64,000 nt of DNA from contig NZ_CP048031.1 of assembly GCF_010092445.1 (NCBI RefSeq), positions 992,001-1,056,000 on the forward strand, given 5' to 3'. This stretch comes from Shewanella sp. Arc9-LZ (GTDB lineage Bacteria > Pseudomonadota > Gammaproteobacteria > Enterobacterales > Shewanellaceae). This document shows, one piece after another, positions 8,763-18,353 of this stretch. The position numbers and the translations under genes are program-made. The notes under the pieces were generated by a model. The model was not told the origin of the DNA and made no database searches. It saw only the letters and a list, made by a program, of their open reading frames with translations. Position 1 is the first letter of the stretch; each line of letters opens with the position of its first letter.

Positions 8763-9926
8763 GTGGCCATGTTTAAATACCTTAAATTTATGTCGTTTCA
8801 TCTTATGGCGGTGCTCGCTATTATCAGCATCACTTTGGGTGGAACCTATATCAGCATTGGCTTTGCTATTTGGGTTGCGGTGTATTTGGGGGGTGACATC
8901 GTGTTTGGTGATGATACCGCGACGCCACAATATCGCTATCCGGCTTTGCTTACGTGGCAATTGTGGTTGGCGCTGCCATTGACTGTGATATTAGTGTTTG
9001 TGTGTTGCTGGCAATTTGCCAGCCAAGATATTGGCCAATATGGCGCATGGGTCACTCGTTTTACGGGGTATGACACTCTGTTAGCAAGGCAAAACACCAG
9101 CATGATTCAATATGGGGTGATGGTGATTTATTTGGGCTTAGTGGTTGGCGTAATGGCGACGATTACAGGCCATGAGCTAACGCATCGTACTTGGCAGCCG
9201 GTGTCATTATTGATTGGACGCTGGTTATTGGCATTTAGCTTTGATGCTAACTTTGCCATTGAACATGTATATGGCCACCATAAATACGTTAGTACCTTGA
9301 ACGATCCTGCTACCGCCCCTCGTGGTCGTGGTGTTTATGCACACATTATTATTTCGACCATTAAGGGCAATATTAGTGCGTGGCACATTGAGCAACAAAG
9401 GCTGGTGCGTAAACAGTTAGCGGTATGGAGTTGGCACAATAAAGCGTTACGAGGTTACGCTATGAGTGTCGCTATTATGGTGTGGGTATTTTGGCTTGCT
9501 GGTTGGCAGGGGTTAAGCTTTTTTGTATTAATGGCGTTATGGGCTAAAGCGACTTTAGAGATAGTCAATTACATGGAGCATTATGGTTTGGTTCGCGAAC
9601 TTAACTCGCCAGTAAAACCTCATCATTCTTGGAATACCAATAAGCGGGTAAGCTCGTGGGCAATGTTTAACTTAACCCGACATTCACATCATCACGCTCA
9701 AGGGCAGTTACCTTACCATCAGTTATCGCCTTATCCCGATGCACCGCAAATGATTGGCGGTTACCTTAGTACCTTTGTATTGACCCTCATTCCGCCTTTA
9801 TGGCATCGACTTATGCTGCCCAAATTACAACATTGGGATGCACATTTTGCCACGCCAGCTGAATATAATATGGCCCAGCAGGCAAATCAACAAAGTGGCA
9901 TTGCAACTTATCAAGCGTGTTGTTAA
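8763..9926 (+). CDS. AlkB-like alkane/fatty-acid monooxygenase (membrane di-iron)
   Basis: 387 residues with about six membrane segments and the histidine boxes of integral-membrane di-iron oxygenases: HELTHRTW, EHVYGHHKYV and LTRHSHHHA, plus the NYMEHYGL segment typical of AlkB. AlkB enzymes hydroxylate the terminal carbon of alkanes. Length is close to the usual ~400. It differs from the usual partner arrangement because the neighbouring gene is a [2Fe-2S] ferredoxin rather than rubredoxin. The substrate could be alkanes, a fatty acid or another alkyl chain. Confidence 0.85.
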   Translation: MAMFKYLKFMSFHLMAVLAIISITLGGTYISIGFAIWVAVYLGGDIVFGDDTATPQYRYPALLTWQLWLALPLTVILVFVCCWQFASQDIGQYGAWVTRFTGYDTLLARQNTSMIQYGVMVIYLGLVVGVMATITGHELTHRTWQPVSLLIGRWLLAFSFDANFAIEHVYGHHKYVSTLNDPATAPRGRGVYAHIIISTIKGNISAWHIEQQRLVRKQLAVWSWHNKALRGYAMSVAIMVWVFWLAGWQGLSFFVLMALWAKATLEIVNYMEHYGLVRELNSPVKPHHSWNTNKRVSSWAMFNLTRHSHHHAQGQLPYHQLSPYPDAPQMIGGYLSTFVLTLIPPLWHRLMLPKLQHWDAHFATPAEYNMAQQANQQSGIATYQACC

Positions 9927-9929
9927 CCC

Positions 9930-9961
9930 TTTGATTGTTTGATTGTTTGATTGTTTGATTG
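9930..9961. repeat. 8-bp tandem repeat, four copies
   Basis: TTTGATTG is repeated four times without interruption straight after the alkB-like stop, then decays into TTTAGTAG. It is non-coding, and copy number may vary between strains by slippage. Confidence 0.85.
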
Positions 9962-9964
9962 TTT

Positions 9965-9988
9965 AGTAGCTAATAGATATTAGCTACT
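9965..9988. terminator. palindromic hairpin between convergent genes
   Basis: Arms AGTAGCTAATA and TATTAGCTACT are perfect 11-bp complements around GA. The hairpin spans the stop codon of the minus-strand GGDEF gene and lies 38 bp past the alkB-like stop. No good T-tract follows in either direction, so termination would be weak or factor-assisted. Confidence 0.5.
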
Positions 9989-11125
9989 CATATTAATGCG
10001 GTTACGGCCTGTTGATTTGGCGCGGTAAAGTGCTGTGTCTGCGGCGCAAACCAGTGCGGTTGGCGTGCGGTATTGACCACTGCGTTCACAGGCAATGCCC
10101 TGGCTGACACTGATTTTGGTTTGTGCAGGTAACCCTATATCGGTAAAGCTTAACTGGTTAATACGACGTTGAATATTTTTGGCAATGTATTCTGCAGTTA
10201 ACGGATTACTGTTGGGCAAAATGACCACAAACTCTTCACCACCATAACGGGCAGCCATCGCATTGTTAGACGGGAGCACCTCTGCCAGTACTTGGGCAAT
10301 TTTTTGCAAACATTTATCACCGTTAACATGACCATACTGGTCATTAAACATTTTAAAATAATCGACATCGATAATGATTAAACACAGCGGTTGATCGTGG
10401 TTAATGCTGTCGTTCCAGTTGGTTTGCAGGGCATCATCAAAAGCATGTCGATTGGCAAGACCGGTTAATTTGTCAGTATGGGCTAAGTGGCGCAGTTTAT
10501 TGTATTCGGCTTTATGCGAAGTCAGGTTATGCATAATGCCAATAAATAACGGCTCAGAACCTATCTGCATCGACGGTAAACATGACAATGATAAGTCTGC
10601 TTCGAGTAACGTGCTGTCGGCGCGATTAATGATAATTTCTTTAGGGCCATGATTAAACTGAGTTACTTTGTTGCTTTGATCGCTGGCGCTGTTCCACAAG
10701 GTAAATAAAGATAGATACTCATCTTTAAAAGGGCTTTGTAGATAATCGGTCCAGGTTTGACCGATTAACATTTCGGCTGGGGCACCGAATAATTTAGCGC
10801 CTAACGGATTGATCATCTCAATGACGCCAGCAGAATTAATCACAAAAATCGCTTCTGAAATCGCGGTGATCACATTGAGCAAGGTGCTAATTTGTAGGTT
10901 ATCTGCTACTGCCATTTTGCCATTATGGCTTGCTGAGGTGGCATCAAAAGTTGCATTAAAAGTGGTATCAAAAATGACATCTGTTGCTGATGAGTTGGAT
11001 TGTGGTTCAGCCTCAACTCGCAATGGTATTTTTATCGCGCTGGGAAATTTAGCGAATGAGTTTGTTAATTTAGTCACACGAGAAATAGTGTCATTGAGTT
11101 CAGTTAATTTATCATTGGTAAACAT
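9980..11125 (-). CDS. PAS-GGDEF diguanylate cyclase
   Basis: 381 residues. An N-terminal region of ~75 residues without a recognised domain is followed by a PAS domain (~80-205, VITAISEAIFVINSAGVIEMINP) and a GGDEF domain (~215-380). The active-site motif is GGEEF at residues 295-299, so c-di-GMP synthesis from GTP is expected. The RxxD inhibitory site is not present at the expected place (SNNA at 286-289), suggesting loss of product inhibition. No membrane segment is visible; it is probably cytoplasmic and senses its signal by PAS. Confidence 0.9.
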   Translation of the reverse strand: MFTNDKLTELNDTISRVTKLTNSFAKFPSAIKIPLRVEAEPQSNSSATDVIFDTTFNATFDATSASHNGKMAVADNLQISTLLNVITAISEAIFVINSAGVIEMINPLGAKLFGAPAEMLIGQTWTDYLQSPFKDEYLSLFTLWNSASDQSNKVTQFNHGPKEIIINRADSTLLEADLSLSCLPSMQIGSEPLFIGIMHNLTSHKAEYNKLRHLAHTDKLTGLANRHAFDDALQTNWNDSINHDQPLCLIIIDVDYFKMFNDQYGHVNGDKCLQKIAQVLAEVLPSNNAMAARYGGEEFVVILPNSNPLTAEYIAKNIQRRINQLSFTDIGLPAQTKISVSQGIACERSGQYRTPTALVCAADTALYRAKSTGRNRINMSS

Positions 11126-11664
11126 GGTGCATTCCCTTAAGCGTTTGGTATTGGTAACCCCTTGTTGATGTCAAACACTTTATTAGGAATAAGGCTTATT
11201 TACCTTTCGGTAACCTTCTGCTTTTAAGTTGTTGATTTTAAACTGTTTAAAGTTGCTATTTATTGTGTGAATTTGTTGTGATTGAGTTGACTCTATTGCA
11301 TGTACCTTGGATACAAGCTGATTTTGTTGCTGGTTTTTAGGATTTGTCTCACTAAAATCGATAGTGTTCTTAGCTTAAATAGCCTTTTTTGCGGCTATAT
11401 TTGATTGCATCTTTGACAGATAGTAAGCCGTTACAGGGAGGTAGCGAGACCGCTATTTGACAGGCGTTTGTTCATCGGTCTATTGAGAAATGATTGGTTT
11501 TTGAGTTCGGTTAACGGGTAAAAGGTAACTCCAACCTCGGGTTATGCTACTGGATAACACAAGTCGTTTTAGCAATGGTTATGTTATTGATTAAGTTGCT
11601 CTGTGGTTCAGCATAAAAGCTCAGGGCAAGCCTGAGCTTTCGTCATATTCAACTCATCGAATAT
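11126..11664. other. 539-bp intergenic stretch, no convincing gene
   Basis: This is the upstream side of the GGDEF gene and the downstream side of the DP-EP-like gene, both on the minus strand. It contains only open frames shorter than about 35 codons without ribosome-binding sites. The only clear element is the terminator hairpin at 11616-11640. Confidence 0.6.
11616..11640 (-). terminator. rho-independent terminator of the STAND/DP-EP operon
   Basis: AAAGCTCAGG (11616-11625) and CCTGAGCTTT (11631-11640) form a perfect 10-bp stem with a 5-nt loop. Reading the minus strand, the stem ends in a TTTT run. It lies 24 bp past the stop of the gene at 11665. Confidence 0.75.
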
Positions 11665-12036
11665 TTAGTCTGGGTGATTAACAACTTCAGGATCTGGGCT
11701 GAGTACCAATAAGGTATTGCTGGTGTTCGACAACACAAACTGAAAACTGGTATTGCCTGCTACTTCATCTAAATCGGTTAAGTGTATCAAGCTGCCATTG
11801 TTGCAGATGCTTACGGCATCAATAATGCCGTCAAATGGGGTAATAAAAGCCGCGCCAACAAATCTAAGTCCTTTGCCCGTTTGATCAATAAGTTGGTACG
11901 TGATGGTACAGTTTTTAGTAATAATAACATCACCGCTTTTAGGGGTGCCATCGTGATTGGTATAACTGAAAAACGGCTCGCCGTTTTCTAGGGTGACGGT
12001 GAGATTAAAAAATGTTGTATCTTGAGTTGTTGACAT
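11665..12036 (-). CDS. small DP-EP family-like protein
   Basis: About 123 residues and acidic, with no signal peptide. It reads as alternating beta strands ([53 protein letters not shown]). This resembles the small DP-EP family (named for conserved DP and EP motifs) seen in Shewanella and Vibrio; I am only fairly sure of the match and its function is unknown. ATG 12048 has no ribosome-binding sequence, while ATG 12036 has GGA seven bases upstream. It starts just after the large STAND regulator ends, so the two are almost certainly co-transcribed. Confidence 0.7.
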   Translation of the reverse strand: MSTTQDTTFFNLTVTLENGEPFFSYTNHDGTPKSGDVIITKNCTITYQLIDQTGKGLRFVGAAFITPFDGIIDAVSICNNGSLIHLTDLDEVAGNTSFQFVLSNTSNTLLVLSPDPEVVNHPD

Positions 12037-12059
12037 TATATTTTCCATTTTTTGTTGGT

Positions 12060-15000
12060 TTAGGGTTTAGGGGTAAATCTATAATTGGTTATTGCCGATT
12101 TATCTAACAGTTGTAACAAGTCAGGATACTTATTCAATTCGCCTAAGCAGTCGAGTGCTTTAGCATAGGGAATCGTATACTTAGGGTCGCTGTTGTTATC
12201 TATAATCAGTGCCAGTTGGTTTTTAGTCTGTTTACACTGAACATTAACTTGCTGTGATGGTTCTATAGATTTCATCAAAATGGCTGTAAGAATGGTACTT
12301 TCAGCTAAATCGGCAGTGTAAGCCGTATTTTGGTGAAACTCGGTGATTAATTGATTAAACGAGGTTATTGCCTGACGCGCAAAAAGTAGGCTTTTTTGTA
12401 ACTGTCCTTGTGATGCTAAATAATTTGCAGCTGCCAGCTGATATTTAGCCCATAACTCGTTCTTTTTACTAGAAGTTGTTAAAGTCGCATCGGTTTCAAG
12501 CATAGCCGCCAAAGAGTTAATACTCTGACCCATAGTGTTTTCAATAGGTATCGAACTATATGTCAACATATCAAAGTAAGCATAATATTGTTGGATTTTC
12601 AAAATATCATTTTGAGGGTCTTGTTTAAAGGCCTTGGTAATAGTAGCTAAACGGAGTTCGGCAGTTGAAAATACTTCCTGATGTTTGCCTTGATAGTTTA
12701 ATAATTTAGCCAGCAGACCATAACTACTCGATAATCGTTCAAGTAAATAAGGCTGCTTTTCTAAAGCTTGATTGGCCAACTGCTGTTGAATTTGTTGGTG
12801 TATTTGTATCGCAGCGGTAATGTCGCCTTGGGCGGTGGCTGCACTGGCAATCCATGATTGTGCATTGGCCACATCAGCAATCATTTTGCTATTACTTGGG
12901 TCTTGAACTAGTACTTTTTGTTTTAACTGTAATGATTGCTCAAATGCCTCTCGTGCAGCAGCAAAGTTTTGCTGCTTCATATGTATCGAGCCAAGAGAGT
13001 TTTGCGCGTACGACAACTCCATTAACGCATCGTCATCGTCTGGCGCGTATTGATACATGGCTTGGCTGTATGTTAAATATTGTTCAAACCAAGGTTGAGT
13101 GGCAAGCCAATCACTTTTATCGTACTCAAGCAGACCGATCCAATAGGCATTAGCGCCTAAGGTTTTAAGTAAACTAAGGTTTTGAGGTTGTATTTCGAGT
13201 AACGGCTGCATGCGCTCACGGGCGGCGATTAAGGCGCTGCGGGCTTCGTCGGTATTGCCGCGAGAATAGGCCACTTCGCCCATGGCCTCTAAGGTTTGGC
13301 TGTGTTGAAACTGGGCTTCAAAGCTTAAATAGCTGGCATCGTCGGCAGAAAAATCGCTGAAATATTCCAATGCTTTATTGCTGATACCATCGAGCAAGTC
13401 CATGCGGCCAATACCGCGCATTTTGTCGGCGAATTCACCCACCATAAAACCGAGTAAGTTTTCTGCCGCTAGGCGTTTTTGTTGTGCCTGGGTTTCGGCC
13501 TCAATGCTGCGAACACTCATGGCGACAGAAATCAATGTCAGTGTCACAAGGGCTAGCATGACTGCACGGCGGCGCCAGCGTCCGATGTTGGCTTGTTTGC
13601 TAGACGCTTGAATGAGTGCGAGCTCTTGAGGCTCCAGGTTAAACAATTGGTTATTGAGCAATGTGCTTGCTTCTGCCAATGGTTTACCTTCTGCTAGTAA
13701 ATAAGCACTACTTTTTGACTCCGCCAGCCAGCGGTTAGATTGATGCTGTAAACGGCTTTTAATAGCTAAACTGTCCTTGTGTTCGGTTATCCATTGGGTC
13801 GCGCGGGGCCAGCGCCTTAATAGCGCTTCGTGGGCAATACTAAAGCAGGCTTGATCTTGTTGCAGATGGGAAACAAACAAACGGTTATCGACCATGGCTT
13901 TGACGAGGTTTATTTCGGCATCACTACTGAGATCGCTCCAGCGGGCGGTGCTGCTGGTGATCGATTTTTCATCTTCGGTTAGGGTGACTAACATCGACAG
14001 TATTTTAGGCAGTGCGGCGCGTTCGCTGTTGTTTAATTGGTTGAGCACTTCTTCGGCATTTTTACCGATGGCGCCTTCAATCCCCCCAAGCGAATGGTAT
14101 ACCGACACCAATAATTGGTTGTTGTCATCTTTGTTTAAATACAGTGATTGCAAGGTGTATTGCAACATGGGCAGAGCATCGGGGTTTGAGGCGGCTTCAC
14201 TGCAAAGTATTTCGTCCAACGGCATTGCCGTATCGGGATCGAGTGTCCATGTGAGGTTAGCTGCATTGGCCGGCAAGCGGATCATTTGCATCAGCTCTGA
14301 TCGGGTTGGGGCCGATAAATCGAAATGTGAGCCATTGGCTTTGCCTGCCATTAGGCTTGGGTGGCTAACGACCTGAGGGTAAAAGTCATTGCGGCAAGCA
14401 CTGATAATTAATACTACCCCTGAAACCGCAAGGGTTTCGAGGATATCTAATACATTGTTGCGTTCGGATTCGGTAAATAATGGCGACGCTAATAAGATTT
14501 CTAAACGGTCGATAAACAATGAAAAATGGGGCCGACTGTATTTTGGGGCATTGTCATCATCGATTGATGAGTATTTGGCTAAAGCTAGCTGACAATATTC
14601 AATAACGGTTTTGATGTCGTTTTGCAGTTTGTTTGCCAACATATCGGCACTACAGTCGGTAAACACCGCTTGGTCATTGATTTCCCAGTCGAGCATAGCA
14701 CTGGCGATATCGATAATTAACCTGCCTTTAGTGACATCGGCTAAATCTAGGTTGGCATTATCGATTACGCCAACCCCGTTAAAGCCATTTTTTGACATTA
14801 AATTCGGCATGATACCGGCATTAATTAACGATGATTTACCTGTACCGCTGGGGCCGAGGATTAAACAGAAGGCTCGGCCAAATTCAACTTGTTTAGTGAT
14901 GCGATTTAATAAGGTGTCAACTTGCTCACTTCGGCCAAAAAATACATTGGAGTCGTTGGTGTCAAATGCGCGTAACCCCGGAAACGGCGAGGCGCCTTGC

Positions 15001-15353
15001 CATTGTTGGGTAGTGACTTTGGCATGATGACCAATAGGGAATTCAACACTGGCGATGGTGCGATAACCGCGTTTGCGGATGGTTTCTATGTACTGCGGAT
15101 TAGATGCTTGATCGCCTAATGCTTTACGCAGCTGGGTAATGACTTTATGCAGCGGATTATCGCCAATGGCGATGTTGTTCCAGCAGTGATTAATAATATC
15201 GTCTGCTGCCAGTACTTCCCCTTGGTGTTGGCACAGTAAACGCAATACATCCATGGCTTTGGGTTCAAGACTGCGAATAACATCGCCAGACTGAATGCTA
15301 TTGCTGTGAGGATTAATTTGCCAATCGCCAAAAAAGAAAGTGCTGTCATTCAT
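12060..15353 (-). CDS. winged-helix / nSTAND1 ATPase / TPR regulator, membrane-spanning
   Basis: 1097 residues in four parts. Residues 1-105 are an OmpR/CadC-type winged helix ([20 protein letters not shown], ending IRKRGYRT). Residues ~122-560 form an nSTAND1-type NTPase: entry motif [20 protein letters not shown], Walker [10 protein letters not shown] at 167-175 and Walker B-like FSLFIDRLE at 277-285. A single membrane helix lies at ~597-613 after RWRRR. Residues ~640-1097 are helical TPR-like repeats, expected outside the membrane. It should therefore be a membrane-tied transcription factor that hydrolyses NTP and senses through its TPR region. It is followed by the DP-EP-like gene. Target genes and ligand are unknown. 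STAND ATPases also occur in phage defence, but nothing nearby supports that here. Confidence 0.88.
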   Translation of the reverse strand: MNDSTFFFGDWQINPHSNSIQSGDVIRSLEPKAMDVLRLLCQHQGEVLAADDIINHCWNNIAIGDNPLHKVITQLRKALGDQASNPQYIETIRKRGYRTIASVEFPIGHHAKVTTQQWQGASPFPGLRAFDTNDSNVFFGRSEQVDTLLNRITKQVEFGRAFCLILGPSGTGKSSLINAGIMPNLMSKNGFNGVGVIDNANLDLADVTKGRLIIDIASAMLDWEINDQAVFTDCSADMLANKLQNDIKTVIEYCQLALAKYSSIDDDNAPKYSRPHFSLFIDRLEILLASPLFTESERNNVLDILETLAVSGVVLIISACRNDFYPQVVSHPSLMAGKANGSHFDLSAPTRSELMQMIRLPANAANLTWTLDPDTAMPLDEILCSEAASNPDALPMLQYTLQSLYLNKDDNNQLLVSVYHSLGGIEGAIGKNAEEVLNQLNNSERAALPKILSMLVTLTEDEKSITSSTARWSDLSSDAEINLVKAMVDNRLFVSHLQQDQACFSIAHEALLRRWPRATQWITEHKDSLAIKSRLQHQSNRWLAESKSSAYLLAEGKPLAEASTLLNNQLFNLEPQELALIQASSKQANIGRWRRRAVMLALVTLTLISVAMSVRSIEAETQAQQKRLAAENLLGFMVGEFADKMRGIGRMDLLDGISNKALEYFSDFSADDASYLSFEAQFQHSQTLEAMGEVAYSRGNTDEARSALIAARERMQPLLEIQPQNLSLLKTLGANAYWIGLLEYDKSDWLATQPWFEQYLTYSQAMYQYAPDDDDALMELSYAQNSLGSIHMKQQNFAAAREAFEQSLQLKQKVLVQDPSNSKMIADVANAQSWIASAATAQGDITAAIQIHQQIQQQLANQALEKQPYLLERLSSSYGLLAKLLNYQGKHQEVFSTAELRLATITKAFKQDPQNDILKIQQYYAYFDMLTYSSIPIENTMGQSINSLAAMLETDATLTTSSKKNELWAKYQLAAANYLASQGQLQKSLLFARQAITSFNQLITEFHQNTAYTADLAESTILTAILMKSIEPSQQVNVQCKQTKNQLALIIDNNSDPKYTIPYAKALDCLGELNKYPDLLQLLDKSAITNYRFTPKP

Positions 15354-15413
15354 CTGTAATTAATTTCCGATTGGTTAATCGCGTTAAGTTATAAGCAATA
15401 AAGATTACGTCAC

Positions 15414-15436
15414 GATGACTCTTATTGAGAGTCATC
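15414..15436. other. perfect hairpin between two minus-strand genes
   Basis: GATGACTCT and AGAGTCATC form a 9-bp stem with a 5-nt loop between the panE-like stop (15558) and the STAND regulator start (15353). A short TTT follows on the plus strand only. It could end the reductase transcript or sit in the leader of the regulator gene. Confidence 0.4.
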
Positions 15437-15557
15437 TTTAGGCGTACTACTTCTGCTTGTTTGATTGTATCGTGCGACTACGTTAATGGTATTTTTTTGC
15501 AATATTTTAAAATAAATTTACTTTTTTCTCGACAACGATATCGCGTACGGCATTTGG

Positions 15558-16523
15558 TTAATGTCGTTGTTCTAGTTGCTTTATTTTTTCTACTATCGAT
15601 TGATTCACCGGTGTTTTTATACCGTATTTTTTCCCCATACTGACCACCGCGCCATTGATGTAATCGACTTCTGTTTTTCGTTTTGCTTGAATGTCTTCCC
15701 ACATTGATGAGCGTGCTTTGGGATCGATGTCGAGCATTTGTTTAGCGACCAGATTAAACAACCCATTTGGTAGCGATAAAATGGTGGGTAACCAAGCGGG
15801 TTTGACCTTGGTGTATTGATGCAATGTAATGTTTGCCGCTTCGCATACTGCTAGCCATTCTTTCATTGCTTTGGCTAAAACTCGGCGATTTTTGTAGTCA
15901 CTTAATTGCTGTTTAATCGGTAGGTCGGTGACCGCATTTAACGCATTATTGAGATTTAATAATAATTTACCGTAAATCATTGGGGTAAAGTCTGCTTCAA
16001 TGTCGCAACCAAATCCGTGGCTAACCAGTGCGGATTGAATTGCGATGGTATGAGGGTTTGCTTGCAAGGTAAACACACCCTCTGTGCCTTTGTGAAACAC
16101 AGCATTGGGCAGTTGCAGCACATTAAATGGCGTGATCCCTTGGAGTAAGCGGTAATGATCGAGCGAGTCTTTAATGCTGTCAAAACTGCCTAAGCCATTT
16201 TGCATAAATATAATGCTGCTGTTGTCGTGAGTAATCGCCATTAATTGATTGGCAATACTGCTAACTTGATGACATTTTAAGGTGACAAATACTACATCAA
16301 ATTTGCCATTGATTGACGACTCTTGGTTGATATCGGTGATCAACGCTTGCGGCATAATCGTTTGTTTTAAGCCGTTATAATCGGTCAATGTAATGCCGTT
16401 ATTGGCGATGATTTTTTGCTTAATTGCTGGGCGACAAATTAAGCTGGCCTGTAACCCTGAGATACACAACTGACCCGCTAAATAACAGCCTGTTGAACCC
16501 GCGCCAAAAATTGCAATATTCAT
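15558..16523 (-). CDS. 2-dehydropantoate 2-reductase family protein
   Basis: 321 residues. An N-terminal Rossmann fold carries GAGSTGCYLAGQL (residues ~7-19) for NADP(H). The C-terminal helical domain has the family pattern KLLLNLNNALNAVTDL and RSSMWEDIQAKRKTEVDYINGAVVSMGKKYGI, the latter holding the conserved Lys/Glu and Asn region. Ketopantoate reductases make pantoate for coenzyme A. Family paralogues with other ketoacid substrates are common and no other pantothenate gene is near, so the exact substrate is uncertain. Confidence 0.87.
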   Translation of the reverse strand: MNIAIFGAGSTGCYLAGQLCISGLQASLICRPAIKQKIIANNGITLTDYNGLKQTIMPQALITDINQESSINGKFDVVFVTLKCHQVSSIANQLMAITHDNSSIIFMQNGLGSFDSIKDSLDHYRLLQGITPFNVLQLPNAVFHKGTEGVFTLQANPHTIAIQSALVSHGFGCDIEADFTPMIYGKLLLNLNNALNAVTDLPIKQQLSDYKNRRVLAKAMKEWLAVCEAANITLHQYTKVKPAWLPTILSLPNGLFNLVAKQMLDIDPKARSSMWEDIQAKRKTEVDYINGAVVSMGKKYGIKTPVNQSIVEKIKQLEQRH

Positions 16524-16654
16524 TTTTTATTCATTCACTGTTTGTTAATGACGAAACGATTTTTCTAATACAATATTTTACTCTCTTGTAACATAACAGC
16601 ATTTTTGGCAGTGTAGAAACTTAACCTCTTTCTCGTTATCAACAGTGAGCGTTC

Positions 16655-17968
16655 ATGAATAATAATACTATTACCACCATCGCCTTAGCGGTGTTCGGAT
16701 TAACGATGGCATCGACGGTGGTTGAGGCTGCCGATATTAACGTTATTTATGCTGGCACATTATTAACTACGCCAGGCGAGTCACCTTTAACTCAGCAAAC
16801 TGTGGTGATAAAAGATGGGGTAATCACTTCTATCACTTCAGGTTATCAGTCTGCACCGGTGGTGGACGATAATGACAATGTTGAGATGATTGATTTAAAA
16901 AACAGCTTTGTTATGCCTGGGATGATGGATATGCATGTTCATTTACAGGGTGAGTTAGGGCCGAATAATGATCGTGACGCTTTGCGAATGTCGGATGCTG
17001 ACGTGGCGATGCACAGTGCTTATTTTGCCAAGAAAACCTTGTTGGCAGGCTTCACAACGGTACGAGACTTAGGCGCGAAACCGGAACAGATTTATGCCTT
17101 ACGCGACGGCATTAATAAAGGCTGGGTTGATGGCCCGAGAATTATTGCATCTGGTGGCGTGTCGGTAACGGGAGGCCATGGTGATGTTGATGGTATGAGC
17201 CCTGATTTACTTGATAAGTTTACCTCTAAAACCATTTGTGATGGGCCTTATGATTGCCGCCGCGCCACTCGTCGGGCGATAAAGTTTGGCGCTGATGTGA
17301 TTAAAATCACCTCTACCGGAGGGGTGTTATCGGACACTAACACTGGTACGGGTCAGCAAATGGATGATGATGAGCTTAAAGAGGTGATTGATACTGCGCA
17401 TGCCTTAGGTCGTAAAGTGGCCAGCCATGCCCATGCTGCTCAAGGTATTAATGCAGCGTTGCGCGCCGGTGTCGACAGTATTGAACATGGCAGTTACGCC
17501 GATAAAGAAAGTATTAAATTAATGAAAAAAAGCGGCGCGTTTTTAGTGCCAACATTGTTGGCGGGCGACACGGTAGTCAAAATGGCCAATACCGCAGGGG
17601 CTGACTTTATGTCTCCTGCCATAAAAGCCAAGGCAATACGTGTTGGTGGCGACATGATGCAAAACTTTAGTGCGGCTTATAAAGCTGGGGTTAATATTGC
17701 TTATGGCACCGACAGTGGGGTGTCACATCATGGTGATAATGCTAAAGAAGCTGTATTGATGAGCAAAGCGGGTATGAGTAATGAGGATATTATAATTAGT
17801 GCGACGATTAATTCGGCAAAACTGATTGATATGTCAGATAAACTTGGCACTTTGGAGGTTGGCAAATATGCCGACATCATCGCAACGCATAAAAGTCCTC
17901 TTGAGCAAATTGAAGCGTTATTAGATGTGTCATTTGTGATGAAGAGCGGAGTTATTTATAAGCGTTAA
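16655..17968 (+). CDS. secreted amidohydrolase (imidazolonepropionase/prolidase-like)
   Basis: 437 residues with a Sec signal peptide (first ~25, cut after VVEA). The metal-dependent hydrolase core is intact: HVH of MDMHVHLQG, the lysine in GADVIKITSTGG likely to be the carboxylated ligand, His in SHAHAAQGI and IEHGSY, and Asp in YGTDSGV. This is the family of Xaa-Pro dipeptidase-like and Xaa-Arg carboxypeptidase-like exported amidohydrolases. A role in periplasmic breakdown of a dipeptide or N-acyl compound is inferred. Confidence 0.88.
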   Translation: MNNNTITTIALAVFGLTMASTVVEAADINVIYAGTLLTTPGESPLTQQTVVIKDGVITSITSGYQSAPVVDDNDNVEMIDLKNSFVMPGMMDMHVHLQGELGPNNDRDALRMSDADVAMHSAYFAKKTLLAGFTTVRDLGAKPEQIYALRDGINKGWVDGPRIIASGGVSVTGGHGDVDGMSPDLLDKFTSKTICDGPYDCRRATRRAIKFGADVIKITSTGGVLSDTNTGTGQQMDDDELKEVIDTAHALGRKVASHAHAAQGINAALRAGVDSIEHGSYADKESIKLMKKSGAFLVPTLLAGDTVVKMANTAGADFMSPAIKAKAIRVGGDMMQNFSAAYKAGVNIAYGTDSGVSHHGDNAKEAVLMSKAGMSNEDIIISATINSAKLIDMSDKLGTLEVGKYADIIATHKSPLEQIEALLDVSFVMKSGVIYKR

Positions 17969-18353
17969 TGTTATTTATTATTGTAGGTCAGTAGTATCGA
18001 CAATAACTAACCTTAACGCTTGTTTTGAGTTGAGTTGAGGTTAGTTAGCAAAACAGTAGACAGTTTAATCACCGTTTATTAGCGGGAGCTAAGGTTAACT
18101 TGACTTGAGCCCCAATATTGTCGATTTCAACACGATAATCAGAATCTATATTGCGATATTTCAATAATATGCAACGCATTTCGGCGTTGAATCCAGGCAT
18201 TCATTATTTGATTGTCACAATAGATCTTTTTATACTTGACCCTGTTTACTATACGGTATGGTTAACCGTAAGTAATAAGAGTATATTGTTGGATCTGCGT
18301 CATTAACATCATCAATGACGTATATGGATATAGATGGTAGCTAAGGAATGCTC
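17969..18353. other. 385-bp intergenic stretch with hairpin and possible promoter
   Basis: Contains an inverted repeat TAACTAACCT/AGGTTAGTTA (18004-18013, 18038-18047, 24-nt loop), a possible minus-strand micro-ORF (18069-18200) and a possible promoter for the GGDEF gene, TTGACC at 18236-18241 with TATGGT at 18257-18262. The promoter spacing of 15 bp is short, so it is a weak call. Confidence 0.45.
18069..18200 (-). CDS. possible 43-aa micro-ORF or gene remnant
   Basis: The frame opens at ATG 18200 and ends in TGA at 18069. The peptide has an alternating polar/hydrophobic beta-like pattern (RCILLKYRNID, DYRVEIDNIGAQVKLTLAP) that looks like the C-terminus of a real protein domain. No ribosome-binding site is visible and no family is recognised. 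It may be the decayed end of a lost gene. Confidence 0.22.
   Translation of the reverse strand: MPGFNAEMRCILLKYRNIDSDYRVEIDNIGAQVKLTLAPANKR

Noticed and set aside
12854..15027. Plus-strand frames up to 160 codons across the STAND regulator
   Set aside because: They are antisense to a continuous 1097-codon gene with recognised domains and have no ribosome-binding sites.
12060..15353. STAND ATPase as a phage-defence (Avs-like) gene
   Set aside because: The N-terminal winged helix and membrane helix point to transcription control, and there are no defence genes nearby.
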